Source: Christensenella sp. UBA7588 (GTDB lineage Bacteria > Bacillota > Clostridia > Christensenellales > CAG-917). Taken from it: DNA of 64,000 nucleotides. The DNA lies in the NCBI GenBank assembly GCA_002478945.1, contig DLKM01000020.1, forward strand, positions 49,788 to 113,787, given 5' to 3'. Positions 17,321 to 27,286 of the stretch are shown here, in pieces. Each line of letters starts with the position of its first letter. The stretch's first letter is position 1. Under the pieces are notes generated by a model, which was not told the DNA's origin, searched no databases, and saw only the letters and a list, made by a program, of their open reading frames with translations. Made by a program: the position numbers and the translations under genes.

Positions 17321-20300
17321 TTACCACACGAAATCGCTTATCGTGTTGCCTTCATTGATATATACTCCGCCCAAAGAACCAAACAACGTTGTAAACTCCG
17401 TGCGATAGTTCGAGTTTTGTTTTGCCAACATAAACAGCGGAATGAGTTTCAATTGTGATACTCTGTTTGCACAATCTTGCGATGACGCGCTTGCCGCTTG
17501 TTCAAGCAACTCTATTTGCGCAAGATAGAAACTATCTGAAATCTTATTCTTCTCATACACGTTGACAAAGCCGTTGCTGCCGGTACCCGAAGTCGAGTAT
17601 CTTCTCGCATACTCTGCGTCGAAGTTATCGTAATACCGTTTGACGTTTTCGTATGCGTTTTCGCCGTAATAATACTTCAAAAACTCGTTGCGCAGTTTCG
17701 TAACGTCCGCATCGGGATTCCAACAAAGTTTCGAGAAAACGTACGCTTCGAGATACTGGTCTACGTGGATTTTCTCATTGAACACGCCTTGTATGAACGC
17801 ATAATCCACACCGCTGTTATTCAATAGCGTAAGGTTGCGCTTCATATTCGTCAAAGCACCCGTATAAGCAAAGTAGTTGCCGAAATCGGGCGAATAAGTC
17901 CACGAGAAAAGATTTGACGTCACTTTTGCCCAATCGGAGTATATCGTTGATGCCGAAACGTGTCCGAGCGTTGTGTTGCTATCATAAGTTCTTCCGTTTT
18001 CGCGTTGCAAAAGCGGTTGATTTTCGTCATCGAGCGCAAGATAGCGGTCAACTACGATAGGTGCTATTCTCACCCACAAATGCTCACTGTTTGGTATGCA
18101 CGTCGAATCGATTTTGCCGTCGATAACCGGAGCAATCAGGTTGTACTGATATGCAAACATAACGAGTCTGTAATTCTTGTTTTGCACCTTTGCGTTTCCG
18201 CAGTTTTCCAACTCGTTGATGATTGCGTTCCAGAAACGGATTGTTATTCCGCTTCTATTATACAACTTCGTTGCCGCAGTGCAATCAGCACACTGACAAC
18301 GCTCGTTCGTGTCCGCTTGTCCGACAGAAAGCCAAAAATCATCCTTATCGGTGTTTGCAAGCAAGTCATACAACGCTTTATACATTGCTTCCGCAGCAGT
18401 ATCGATTGCGCTTGTCGACCGGTCGATAGTTCCTTCCGACGTAATGCCGTCCGTATAGCAAACGTCTATAATATTGCCGTTGAACTTAAAGAACATCGTA
18501 TCTTCGTATGTCGAATAGTCCGACGGATTGACAAAGGCGAGCGTATTGTGTGCCGTGCCAATGCCTTTTTCGGAATCGGTGTACCACTCGAAACCGCCAA
18601 TGTTGTTGTTTCCGCTCGTAACGTAATCGCCGTTGAAACGCATATGTTGGGAATATTTGATATTCGCGCTTGTGGACGGATAGAAAGTAGACGTGTTGAG
18701 ATATTGTCTGTATTCAAATTGCGGTGCAAACGTATTGCATTGCGCCGTCATATTTGCGGAAGATATTTGCGGAACGTACGTGTAATCTGCCGTAAGGAAA
18801 CGCACGCCGAGATTGTCTTCGACAAACTGGTCTGCCGCATACAAAATTCCGTTTGGGTTGTTTGCAATAAGACAAATAACATATCTGTCGGACGCTATCG
18901 CAAACGAGTCAGAAACGACAACCGCACTTGAAATAAGTTGTTCGGAATTGACGGTGTTTCCGTTCCATTTGAAGTGTTCAAGACCGTTGAATACGGAAGT
19001 TTTGCCGACAGAGATGATTTTTGACGTTGCGTAATCGAATCCCGTATAGTTGACTTCGCAAACCGCGCTTATATTTACACCAACCGTTTGCTTGATATAT
19101 GTTTTGATAGATTCCGCAGCACTCTTTGCATACTCGTCGTTTTGATAGACGATTGTGTATCCGCCGCTTGCCAAATCGAACAAATTTGCACCTATTTCAA
19201 AGTTGCCGAGCCATTGCGCCTTAAATTCAACGTCTTTCGTCACGACGTAAGAATCGCCGGGTTGATAAACGTTTTTGCCGTCAGACCAACCGGCAAAGAA
19301 ACCTTCCACGTTTGTAAAAGTGTTTTCGGGCAAAGTAATCCTTCCGTTTTTGCTTTGACTGATTGTCGAAGGTGCTTGCCCTTCACCGCCGTTTGCATCA
19401 AACGTCACGTCGAACAAAAGGCTGAACTTTGCATACACTTCAATATTTTGCGCTTTGGTCGTATCGATTGTTTCAATCGGATAGTAGAACGTAGCGTCCG
19501 AATACCAACCTGCGAAATTGTATCCGCTCTTTGTCGCGGCGAGAAGCGTGATGTTGTCGTCCGTTATTTTGTAACTCGCGGGATTGCCTTGATTGTTTAC
19601 ACCACCGTCAAGATGATAAGTTATCGTATAATCCACGGCTTGCCATTGTGCCGTAAAAGTTGTCGATGACGTGAGAGTGTAACTTGCACCCGCTTGATAA
19701 GTATCTGAACCGTCGTACCAACCGACGAAATTGTATCCTTTTTTAGTAAAACCGTTTTCGGGCAACGTGATTTGCGTTCCGTTTTCCAAAACGATGTCGC
19801 TCATCGAGCCTGTTGCGCCTTGACCGCCGTCAAACGATGCAATCGGATAGTCGATGAACTTTGCGTATAAAGTGATGTTGCCAACCGAGCCTTTGGCAAT
19901 AAGCGCGATTCTTTCGGTAAAATCCGCGTCCTTATACCAACCGTCGAATTTGGCGTTGGCTTTGCTCGGATAATTCAATATAATCGCATTGCTGTCCACA
20001 TAGTAAGTATCGGGATTTGAAGAATCGTTTGTTCCACTATTCAACACGTATATGATTGAGTAAGCGATTTTTGTCCAAGTTGCCGTAAACGTGACGTCGT
20101 TTTGCGGTGCGGATATACTCTCCCCCGCTTTTTTCACGCCGTTTGGCGTCTGCCAACCGTCAAACGAATAACCTTTTCTTTCCGAAATAGAAGGCAAAAT
20201 CACGGTGTTTCCGCTGACTTTTCTCGTAAATGACGGGATTTCGCAACCCGACTCGAATGTTATCGTAATATCTTGTTTAGTCTGTGCGTTGACGTTTACA

Positions 20301-20650
20301 ACAAGAACTGCCGTTGCGTTCTGATATTTTGCAACGAGCGTCGTTGTGCCTTGCTTGAGTGCAACAAGTTTTCCTTCACTATTGAGTATCACAACGTCTT
20401 CTTCGGATATGGAATAGGTACATTGCGCATCGATTGCGGACGACACTCCGTCAACGGACTTGAAAACGTATATGGCAGGAAGGTCTATTCTGTCCCCCAC
20501 CGTAAATGTAATCTCGGTTTCTGCAAACTGAACGGAATAAGACACGACGGGTTGCGGTTTCGTGTTCCCTGAAAAATCGCAAGCGACAAAAGCCGCACAA
20601 ATTGCAACCAAAATCAGAGTTATAAGTAATGTTTTCGTCAGTTTTTTCAT
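17321..20650 (-). CDS. DUF4838-containing lipoprotein with InlB-type repeats
   Basis: A 1,109-residue exported lipoprotein: signal peptide with lipobox ending FVAC at Cys25. Residues about 30-125 are a Big-like domain. Residues about 125-485 hold five InlB/Listeria-Bacteroides-type repeats, each with a YxFxGWY-like core. Residues about 485-1,109 are a DUF4838-type region, with a YAADQFVEDNLGVRFL segment and a Cys cluster CQCADC near 790. DUF4838 proteins are found next to glycosidases and are thought to be carbohydrate-active; the activity is unproven. The protein would display the domain on the cell surface, upstream of the transporter. Ribosome binding site is weak. Confidence 0.85.
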   Translation of the reverse strand: MKKLTKTLLITLILVAICAAFVACDFSGNTKPQPVVSYSVQFAETEITFTVGDRIDLPAIYVFKSVDGVSSAIDAQCTYSISEEDVVILNSEGKLVALKQGTTTLVAKYQNATAVLVVNVNAQTKQDITITFESGCEIPSFTRKVSGNTVILPSISERKGYSFDGWQTPNGVKKAGESISAPQNDVTFTATWTKIAYSIIYVLNSGTNDSSNPDTYYVDSNAIILNYPSKANAKFDGWYKDADFTERIALIAKGSVGNITLYAKFIDYPIASFDGGQGATGSMSDIVLENGTQITLPENGFTKKGYNFVGWYDGSDTYQAGASYTLTSSTTFTAQWQAVDYTITYHLDGGVNNQGNPASYKITDDNITLLAATKSGYNFAGWYSDATFYYPIETIDTTKAQNIEVYAKFSLLFDVTFDANGGEGQAPSTISQSKNGRITLPENTFTNVEGFFAGWSDGKNVYQPGDSYVVTKDVEFKAQWLGNFEIGANLFDLASGGYTIVYQNDEYAKSAAESIKTYIKQTVGVNISAVCEVNYTGFDYATSKIISVGKTSVFNGLEHFKWNGNTVNSEQLISSAVVVSDSFAIASDRYVICLIANNPNGILYAADQFVEDNLGVRFLTADYTYVPQISSANMTAQCNTFAPQFEYRQYLNTSTFYPSTSANIKYSQHMRFNGDYVTSGNNNIGGFEWYTDSEKGIGTAHNTLAFVNPSDYSTYEDTMFFKFNGNIIDVCYTDGITSEGTIDRSTSAIDTAAEAMYKALYDLLANTDKDDFWLSVGQADTNERCQCADCTAATKLYNRSGITIRFWNAIINELENCGNAKVQNKNYRLVMFAYQYNLIAPVIDGKIDSTCIPNSEHLWVRIAPIVVDRYLALDDENQPLLQRENGRTYDSNTTLGHVSASTIYSDWAKVTSNLFSWTYSPDFGNYFAYTGALTNMKRNLTLLNNSGVDYAFIQGVFNEKIHVDQYLEAYVFSKLCWNPDADVTKLRNEFLKYYYGENAYENVKRYYDNFDAEYARRYSTSGTGSNGFVNVYEKNKISDSFYLAQIELLEQAASASSQDCANRVSQLKLIPLFMLAKQNSNYRTEFTTLFGSLGGVYINEGNTISDFVW

Positions 20651-20712
20651 TTTGCTACCGAGTGTAGATTTGCTTGCTTATTAAAGCAAAGCAACCATAT
20701 TTATTTAAGGTT

Positions 20713-20742
20713 TTTCCCGTCGGCAATTAAGCCGACGGGAAA
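20713..20742. other. Perfect 12-bp intercistronic hairpin, no T-run
   Basis: TTTCCCGTCGGC pairs perfectly with GCCGACGGGAAA across a 6-nt loop, between the giant lipoprotein gene and the DUF4838 gene. No run of T follows on the leftward transcript, so it is not a standard terminator. In this position it is more likely an mRNA-processing or 3'-end-stabilising structure that raises expression of the first gene relative to the rest of the operon. Confidence 0.75.
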
Positions 20743-20786
20743 TTAATGCCACCTTATAGCATTATAATTTTTTCAGGAGATAATTA

Positions 20787-23700
20787 TTAGATTTCCGTAA
20801 GGAATTCGTAAGTGATTGTTATATTTGTTTCTGCCGCTGTGAATTGAAGGAACAGACTCGGGCAATTGCTGAGATCAACCAAGAATGGTCCACCGCTATC
20901 GGATGCAGAACCGAAGATTTGTTTGTTTGCTTCATCCCAGTTGCCACCGATCCAAATCGGAGCAGTCAAAGACTCATAATTTTCAACTGCGATTCTTACG
21001 TATTTGTACTTTGCTTTGATTGCTTCAAGTTCATTGAAATACAATATCAAACCTTCAACGCTTGTAACCGTGATGGAATTTTCACCTTGCGTGTAAGAGA
21101 ATCCACCCCAAGAGTTTCTGTTTGCGTGGAAGTCTGCAAACTTGATACTTGCAACACCTTCGTTGTCGAATCCAAGGCAAAGCGTCGAACCATTATTCAT
21201 ATTGTTTATATACTTAATAGTTCCGCTGTTCTCGTCAGACTCTAACGGACTTTGATCAGGTGCAGTGTAACCCCAAAGCATATTTCTGTTGTTTCCGCCT
21301 TGAACAATCCAAGTCAAATCAGAATACATCAAAGTTCTTTGAGATGCTTCGTTTCCTGTTGCATACTTTGCAAACCACGCTTCGTCGGAAGTTGCATATG
21401 CACCGTTTCCTGCGCTTACAGTGTCTAGAACATAGATTCCGTTTTCGTTTGCGATATAAACGTTGCTTGCGGATTTTGTCCAAGTGGTCGTTTCTTCGCT
21501 CTTGAAGAATTCGATTGCAGACACTGCAATATTAGACGACAAATTCGTGTTATTGATACTTACCGTCAAATAATCCGACGTATGTCCTTCCTTTTCAAAT
21601 ATCGAAAGGTCGATACGAATGTCCGCTTCATTTCCATTATATGTTTTCCAATAATAATTCCACGGATCGCCATTTGTTACCATTGTTATATTTCCGACTG
21701 TAGAACCGTCTTCAGCAACCGCAACGAGATGGAACTTCATATGCGTATAACCTGCGAGCAATGCGTCGTCAATAAGGTTTCTTGCAATAGTGAAATTGCC
21801 GCCCTTGAAGTTTACAACGGCATTATTTTCACCCCAAGTATTTGTGCCGAATGCACCGATCTTGAAATAGTTGTAGAAACCGCCTTCGGATTTCATAATT
21901 GCTGCGAGTCTTGCTTCTGCTTCTGCAACAAGTTGTGCAAGGTTGGTCGTTGCAACTGTAACTTCGGTATCTTGTGTGATGTTGCTAATTGTGTAAACGT
22001 TGCCGTTTGCTTCAACCAATGCGCCGTTGTTTGCGGTTACGCTGTCAATGCGATAGCCGTCTGCTGCAATGATAGTAAGGACTACGCTTGCGCCGTTAAG
22101 ACTTTTTACGGGAAGATCTTCATCAACGGTAAAGCCTTCACCCTCAACGGTAACGTTGTACTCAACGTCAGTAGTTGCGGTAGAGTGTACGCTTACGGTG
22201 ATTGTAACGTCTTTTGTAACACCTGAAATCGTGTAGACGTCACCTTCGCGTGTGATTGTGACATTTTCATCGTCAGCCGTTACGTTATCGATTGCCCAAT
22301 CGGTGTTTGCCGTGATTGTGAAGGAAACAGTGCTTCCCTCGTCAACTTGTTTGACGTATGCGTCTGCGGTATAAGAACCGGATTCGGTAAGCGTAACGTT
22401 GTGACGTGATTTGTGCGTCGTGACTTCCAATGCACCGTCCGTTGTAACGTTGGAAACAGTGTAAACGTCGCCGTTTTTGGTTGCTTCCACTCCGCCGAAC
22501 TTCACGGAATCGATTGTGTATCCGTCAATTGCTTTGATGGTGAAAGATGCGCTTTCGCCTGCACCGATTTCAGTATATGCGTCGCCGGTAACCATGTAAT
22601 CCCATCTGCTACCGATTGACACAAAGTGTTTGTCGTTTGCTTCTTCAAAACCTATGATTTCAATGTCAAGCGTGCAGTTTCTATTTTCATTATCACCGGT
22701 TCTGCCGACAATCGTCATAAAGTTGCCGTCTTCATTGAAGGTATAATCTCCATAGTATTTGCTAAGGTCAAGTCTGAATGCAACGTCGTATCCGTTGTAT
22801 GAGTTCCAATAGAAACTCCACTCAGGGGAAGACGTAAAGCAGATGTTATCAATAATATTTTCTTCAACCGTGCTGTTTGCTCTGACGCGTATAACCATAT
22901 ACTTATAATCTGCTACCTTTGCGTCTTCAATGAGCGCCTTTTGGACAGTCACATTGCTTGACGTAAGTTTAACTACTTTATTGTCTGCGCCCCAAGTCGT
23001 CGCGCCCCAACCGCCGTGATTAAAATAATTCCAGAAGTTGCCTTCCGATTGAGTAATGGCTGCAAGTTTTGCTCTTGCCTCTTTCTTTGCGATTTCTGCT
23101 TGTGCAGCGTCGTATTCTTCTTGTGTGTAATAGGTAAACGCTACGTTGATAGTGTCGTCAGCAGTTTTACCTAGTCCACCTTCTGTATCAACTTTGGAGA
23201 GCGCAACTTGTTTTTCATCGGTAAGTGCAAACAAGACTGTTTGACCTGAGCCGAGATTGGTAAATTCAACGTTTTTCTCTTGTGCAGCATCGTAGTATTG
23301 ATATATAAACGCCTCGCCGTCCTTCGTTGTGAACGTGGGAGCAATCTCGATATATCTTACGCCGTCTGCATAAAGTTTTGATACATATACTGTGGAGAGC
23401 GCAGGAGTGTTTGTCCACCAGTTATTGCCTGCGGGAACAACGACTTTTGCATTTGTGATGCGGGTTTGTTCGTCGTTGTAGGTCAATTCGACCGATTCGG
23501 CATAACCTTTTGTGAAGTTGGGATCTTCAACGTATTCTTCGTGATATTCAAAACCAACCGACGTCACTTCGACTTTACCGTCAAAGTTTCTAAGAATAAA
23601 CGTCGCCGTGCCGTTTTCTTCGATACGGAGTTTCATCGTATATTCTTTGCCGGTTTCCGGTGTAACACCAGCATAGTTTACGGGATGCGTTGCTTCCGTA

Positions 23701-25802
23701 ATGTAATCAATGCCCTTCACGTACCAGATGCCTCTGCCGTATCCTTCGGCGGTAGCATTGTTTGTGCCTTGATCCAAAACTTTAAGGGTTACGACAACGA
23801 TGTTGTTTTCACCTTTGTTTGCGGAAATGTAGTCTGCGGAAAGAACCGGGTTTGCATCTTTATATGATTCACCTTCTACATACACACCACTCAAAGCGAT
23901 TTTGCCGTCTTTGGTTGCGCTGACAGTTGCACCGCTCCAACCATAGTTGTTGACAAGAACGAGAGAATACTCTTTTGTGTATTCGGTCAATTCTTCATTA
24001 TTACGGTAGAATTTGATTGTGTAGGTGTAAGAACCTGCCACAGTCGGGTTTGCCGTGAATTCATCATTGCCAAGGAAACACTTGACCGTGATTGCTTGTG
24101 CGCTGTTTGCACTCTTCACTGCCGTGGGAAGAACGAATTCATCACCGACAAGATATGCGAGTTCGGTCACGTCGGAAGTCGTGAACGCAGGTGCTTGATT
24201 GTCCGTAAGCGTGAGAGTCACGACTTTGAAAGTATCTTCAAACACGAGAACGAATGTGTGTTCGCCAAGTTCAAGACTTGCAAGGTAAGATGCCGCAAAG
24301 AAAGTGCCTTCTTTGTCAGAATTCCAAGACGCTTGTGCGGTTGTAACTGCAATAAGACCATTTTCGGAATCATATTTGAAAAGGTCGAAGTCAACGCCTG
24401 CTTCATATGCTGCGAGCATAACGGAAGTGTTTGCAAGGTCGATATTCATTGTCGGTGCAACTTCAATTGACGTTGAACCTGTAATTATGATTTGGACAGT
24501 TTCTTCTGCAACGTTGCCCATCTTGTCCGTTGCCGTGAAGGTCACGTCGTAGGATTGAATGTCATAGAAGCCGTAAGCGTTCTTTGCAGGAACTGTTGCC
24601 GCTTTGACGTTGACATCCAGTGCCTTGTTCAAGGAGTCAACTGCGCTGATTTTGCCAACCAACGTATTGATAAATGCGTTAATGTCAAGATTTTCAGACC
24701 AAGCAACCGCCTTGATTGCATTGCTTGCAACCGTAATCGTGGGTTCGCCGTAGATGTTCACCGTTGCGGTTTCAGTTACGGTTTCGTGTCCGACAAGTTT
24801 GTAAGTGATTGTGTAAGAGCCTGCTCTTGTGAAGTCAACTGCGCTCAAATCTGCACTTACTTCGCAAGTTGCATTTTGATAAACGCCCGAAACGCCAGTC
24901 ATATAATATGCAGCCGCTTTTTGTGCGTCGGTGATGTCTGCCAATTTAAGGTCGTAAACTCTCGTGGTTACGGAAACGTAATCTTGAAGTTTGACAACGT
25001 TTTCAACCGTGATAACGACGTTTGCAGTAACGTTTGCAACGGTGTATGTTCCGTTGACGCCAGTCAAAGTAACGTCGCCGTTCTTCACCACTGCGTCTTT
25101 AACGGAGTAGCCTGCCGCAGCATAAACGGTGAACGTGTAATCTTCGCCGTAAACTGCTTCGCTTTCACCTTCAACAGCATAACCTTCACCTGTGGGAAGC
25201 GTAACGCTGAATTTGATTTTTGCAATCGTTGCGGTCAAAGTGATATTGCTTTGAACGTTGTTGATTGTATAAGAAACGACGTTGCCGTCAGTTGACGTTG
25301 CCGTCAAAGTTGCTTCTCCGTTTTTCACAACCAACGTGCTTACGTCATAACCCGTTGCAACCGTAACGGTGAAAGTATAATTGCTTCCTGCCGTAACCGT
25401 CGTTTCGCCCGATGCCGTAAAGCCGTTTCCGCTCGGCAAAGTCACCGTGTAAGTGTCCGGTGCGTTTTTCTTCACTCCCGTAACGGTAATAACGAGATTG
25501 CCGCTTACAGAGTTCACAACGTACGCATTGCCGGTCTTAACAACCGTGTTGCCGTTTACTTTTACCACCATATCGGTTCCGTTATAGCCGTTTGCGATGT
25601 TGACTTGGAAGGAATAATCTTCTCCTTCTTTTACACTCGCCGCACCAACTACGGTATAGCCTTCACCACCGGATGGAATCGATACAGAATACGTGGCTTT
25701 CTCGTCTTGCGGCGGAACATCGTTGTTGTTGCACGCTGCCAAACCGAGAGTGAGAACCAACACTATTGCTATAACGATCAAAAGTGCGCTGTTCCTTTTC
25801 AT
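20787..25802 (-). CDS. Giant repeat lipoprotein (1,671 aa), first gene of the sugar operon
   Basis: The ATG at 25802 follows AAGGAG with 6-bp spacing. The signal peptide ends in LAAC, a lipobox. Residues about 30-285 contain three to four tandem beta modules of about 75 residues, each with a VKNGxxT..YTV..V core. Several Ig-like segments follow. Two copies of a roughly 150-residue module start near residues 900 and 1,280, each with an SEG-F-NYF and TWGxxN signature, as in a carbohydrate-binding beta-sandwich. Ten or more short VT..I.-type repeats lie between. No catalytic domain was recognised. As first gene in a glycan operon it is likely a surface glycan-binding or adhesion protein. Confidence 0.85.
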   Translation of the reverse strand: MKRNSALLIVIAIVLVLTLGLAACNNNDVPPQDEKATYSVSIPSGGEGYTVVGAASVKEGEDYSFQVNIANGYNGTDMVVKVNGNTVVKTGNAYVVNSVSGNLVITVTGVKKNAPDTYTVTLPSGNGFTASGETTVTAGSNYTFTVTVATGYDVSTLVVKNGEATLTATSTDGNVVSYTINNVQSNITLTATIAKIKFSVTLPTGEGYAVEGESEAVYGEDYTFTVYAAAGYSVKDAVVKNGDVTLTGVNGTYTVANVTANVVITVENVVKLQDYVSVTTRVYDLKLADITDAQKAAAYYMTGVSGVYQNATCEVSADLSAVDFTRAGSYTITYKLVGHETVTETATVNIYGEPTITVASNAIKAVAWSENLDINAFINTLVGKISAVDSLNKALDVNVKAATVPAKNAYGFYDIQSYDVTFTATDKMGNVAEETVQIIITGSTSIEVAPTMNIDLANTSVMLAAYEAGVDFDLFKYDSENGLIAVTTAQASWNSDKEGTFFAASYLASLELGEHTFVLVFEDTFKVVTLTLTDNQAPAFTTSDVTELAYLVGDEFVLPTAVKSANSAQAITVKCFLGNDEFTANPTVAGSYTYTIKFYRNNEELTEYTKEYSLVLVNNYGWSGATVSATKDGKIALSGVYVEGESYKDANPVLSADYISANKGENNIVVVTLKVLDQGTNNATAEGYGRGIWYVKGIDYITEATHPVNYAGVTPETGKEYTMKLRIEENGTATFILRNFDGKVEVTSVGFEYHEEYVEDPNFTKGYAESVELTYNDEQTRITNAKVVVPAGNNWWTNTPALSTVYVSKLYADGVRYIEIAPTFTTKDGEAFIYQYYDAAQEKNVEFTNLGSGQTVLFALTDEKQVALSKVDTEGGLGKTADDTINVAFTYYTQEEYDAAQAEIAKKEARAKLAAITQSEGNFWNYFNHGGWGATTWGADNKVVKLTSSNVTVQKALIEDAKVADYKYMVIRVRANSTVEENIIDNICFTSSPEWSFYWNSYNGYDVAFRLDLSKYYGDYTFNEDGNFMTIVGRTGDNENRNCTLDIEIIGFEEANDKHFVSIGSRWDYMVTGDAYTEIGAGESASFTIKAIDGYTIDSVKFGGVEATKNGDVYTVSNVTTDGALEVTTHKSRHNVTLTESGSYTADAYVKQVDEGSTVSFTITANTDWAIDNVTADDENVTITREGDVYTISGVTKDVTITVSVHSTATTDVEYNVTVEGEGFTVDEDLPVKSLNGASVVLTIIAADGYRIDSVTANNGALVEANGNVYTISNITQDTEVTVATTNLAQLVAEAEARLAAIMKSEGGFYNYFKIGAFGTNTWGENNAVVNFKGGNFTIARNLIDDALLAGYTHMKFHLVAVAEDGSTVGNITMVTNGDPWNYYWKTYNGNEADIRIDLSIFEKEGHTSDYLTVSINNTNLSSNIAVSAIEFFKSEETTTWTKSASNVYIANENGIYVLDTVSAGNGAYATSDEAWFAKYATGNEASQRTLMYSDLTWIVQGGNNRNMLWGYTAPDQSPLESDENSGTIKYINNMNNGSTLCLGFDNEGVASIKFADFHANRNSWGGFSYTQGENSITVTSVEGLILYFNELEAIKAKYKYVRIAVENYESLTAPIWIGGNWDEANKQIFGSASDSGGPFLVDLSNCPSLFLQFTAAETNITITYEFLTEI

Positions 25803-25882
25803 AATAATCTCCTTTATCTGGATTTTTTTGTTTTCTATATAGTATCTCAAAACAAGAGATTTATATATTATTATACAGTAAT

Positions 25883-25946
25883 ATCATAATTCATTTCTGG
25901 CAAGAGTTAAATAATAAATCGTGCCAAAACAATGACAAATACTGCA
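25883..25946 (-). promoter_or_regulatory. AraC-type operator and promoter of the long sugar operon
   Basis: Two half-sites read on the + strand, AATAATAAATCGTGCC (25,910-25,925) and AATGACAAATACTGCA (25,931-25,946), are spaced 21 bp. The leftward promoter has -35 TTTAAC (25,906-25,911), a 17-bp spacer and -10 TATGAT (25,883-25,888). The operator overlaps the weak -35, as in class II activation by AraC-family proteins. The same layout recurs at three other promoters here. Confidence 0.82.
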
Positions 25947-26089
25947 TATAGAATAAAAATTTGACACTTGATTTATAAATTTGCAAAAACTTGCAAAAAT
26001 CGGAGTTGTCGGACACACTGAATAATAAAACTAATAAGTCTTTTTACAAAAACGCGCATTATTGATTATCAATCAGGATGAATAGATAC

Positions 26090-26118
26090 TTGAAAACGTC
26101 TGTTTTTAGTGATAATAT
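26090..26118 (+). promoter_or_regulatory. Promoter of the cupin/acetyltransferase pair
   Basis: TTGAAA (26,090-26,095), a 17-bp spacer and TAATAT (26,113-26,118) lie 25 bp before the cupin start codon. It lacks the AraC-type half-sites, so these two genes may be controlled separately. Confidence 0.65.
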
Positions 26119-26143
26119 TATAAAAAAAACAGGTGGTCAAAAT

Positions 26144-26500
26144 ATGAGCAAAAACGAAATACAAATTTTTGAATACAACGGCGAAGATTATCGCCCCGTT
26201 ATGAACTTTGAACAATGGCGCGTTGCATTTCTCAATTACAGCGAAAAACAAGCGGAAAGCAACGTATTTCAAATCGAAAGACATCTCAAAACCGACGAAG
26301 TTTTCGTTCTTTTGCAAGGCACGGCAACGCTCATCATCGGTGAAGATTTGGCACGCGTTCATATGGAATATAACAAGGTTTACAACGTCCCGAAAGGAGT
26401 TTGGCATTGTGTGTTTATGAGCAAAGACGCAAAAATCCTAATTATCGAGAATGACGATACTTCCGTCGAAAACGGAGAATACAAAACTATCGTTCGCTGA
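26144..26500 (+). CDS. Small cupin-domain protein
   Basis: A 118-residue single cupin. The ATG at 26144 follows AGGTGG; the frame extends upstream to 26078 across the promoter, which argues for the shorter form. The cupin core is visible: HLKTDEVFVLLQGTATLII near residue 48, and YNVPKGVWHCV near 85. Ligands for a metal appear incomplete (one clear His in the second motif). Substrate unknown; small cupins near sugar operons may be isomerases or sensors. It is followed 29 bp later by a sugar acetyltransferase. Confidence 0.75.
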   Translation: MSKNEIQIFEYNGEDYRPVMNFEQWRVAFLNYSEKQAESNVFQIERHLKTDEVFVLLQGTATLIIGEDLARVHMEYNKVYNVPKGVWHCVFMSKDAKILIIENDDTSVENGEYKTIVR

Positions 26501-26529
26501 CAATCAACATTTATCAAAAAGGGATTATT

Positions 26530-27189
26530 ATGACCGAAAACGAAAAGATGCTTGCAGGCAAAATTTATGACCCGTTCGGCGGTGATATGGTCGAAAGACG
26601 CAGAAAAGCCCACGACCTATGCTCGAAATATAATCAAACTTTGGAAAGCGACGAATCTGCTCGCAATGAAATTCTTGACGAACTCATACCCAACCGTGCA
26701 GAAGGCGTTTATCTTCAAGGCCCGATTTATTTCGATTTCGGCACGAATACGACTTTTGGAGAACGCAGTTATGCAAACTTCAACTTCACCGTTCTCGACA
26801 TCTGCCCCGTAACAATCGGACACGACGTGTTTTTCGGTCCGAACGTTTCGCTGCTCACTCCCCTTCATCCGCTTTGCCATCAAGACAGAAATCCATATTT
26901 CGACAAAGCGAAAGGTTATCAAACCGAAAGAGAGTACGGCGCACCGATTACAATAGGTGATAATTGCTGGATTTGCGGAAATGTTACGATTTGTGCAGGC
27001 GTAACAATCGGAGAAGGTTGCGTAATAGGCGCAGGAAGCGTCGTTACGAGAGATATTCCCAAAAACAGTTTGGCAGTAGGAAATCCGTGCAGAGTTTTGA
27101 GAACTATCACCGATGCCGACAGACTTAAAAATCATCCCGAACTTTTCGCCGACAACGATTACGACGAGATGTTAAAAGAAACGAATTAA
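26530..27189 (+). CDS. Sugar O-acetyltransferase of the maltose/galactoside acetyltransferase family
   Basis: A 219-residue left-handed beta-helix acetyltransferase. The N-terminal MTENEKMLAGKIYDP and helical cap match the maltose/thiogalactoside acetyltransferase family. The coil region has repeated hexapeptides (IGDNCWICGNVTICAGVTIGEG), and the catalytic His region reads LLTPLHPL near residue 118. It transfers acetyl from acetyl-CoA to a sugar hydroxyl, often to detoxify non-metabolised sugars. It ends at a bidirectional terminator shared with nagA. Confidence 0.92.
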   Translation: MTENEKMLAGKIYDPFGGDMVERRRKAHDLCSKYNQTLESDESARNEILDELIPNRAEGVYLQGPIYFDFGTNTTFGERSYANFNFTVLDICPVTIGHDVFFGPNVSLLTPLHPLCHQDRNPYFDKAKGYQTEREYGAPITIGDNCWICGNVTICAGVTIGEGCVIGAGSVVTRDIPKNSLAVGNPCRVLRTITDADRLKNHPELFADNDYDEMLKETN

Positions 27190-27229
27190 AGTTTTGAGTT
27201 TTAACTCAGCCTCATAATTTCTTCCTAAG

Positions 27230-27265
27230 AAAAAGCGCAAACCAAATCGGCTTGCGCTTTTTCCA
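27230..27265. terminator. Bidirectional terminator between acetyltransferase and nagA
   Basis: AAAAAGCGCAA pairs with TTGCGCTTTTT across an 11-nt loop, with T-runs on both strands. It sits 40 bp after the acetyltransferase stop and about 20 bp past the nagA stop, so it can end both convergent transcripts. Confidence 0.9.
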
Positions 27266-27286
27266 AAGAATATGATAAGGGGAAAA

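Larger units (their letters stand above)
25803..26143. other. Divergent control region between the long sugar operon and the cupin gene
   Basis: These 341 bp hold no gene. They contain the leftward AraC-type operator and promoter (25,883-25,946), a small leader hairpin with arms ATCTC/GAGAT near 25,846-25,862, a tandem TTGCAAAAA repeat near 25,980-26,000, and a rightward promoter at 26,090-26,118, all listed or described elsewhere. Confidence 0.7.
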
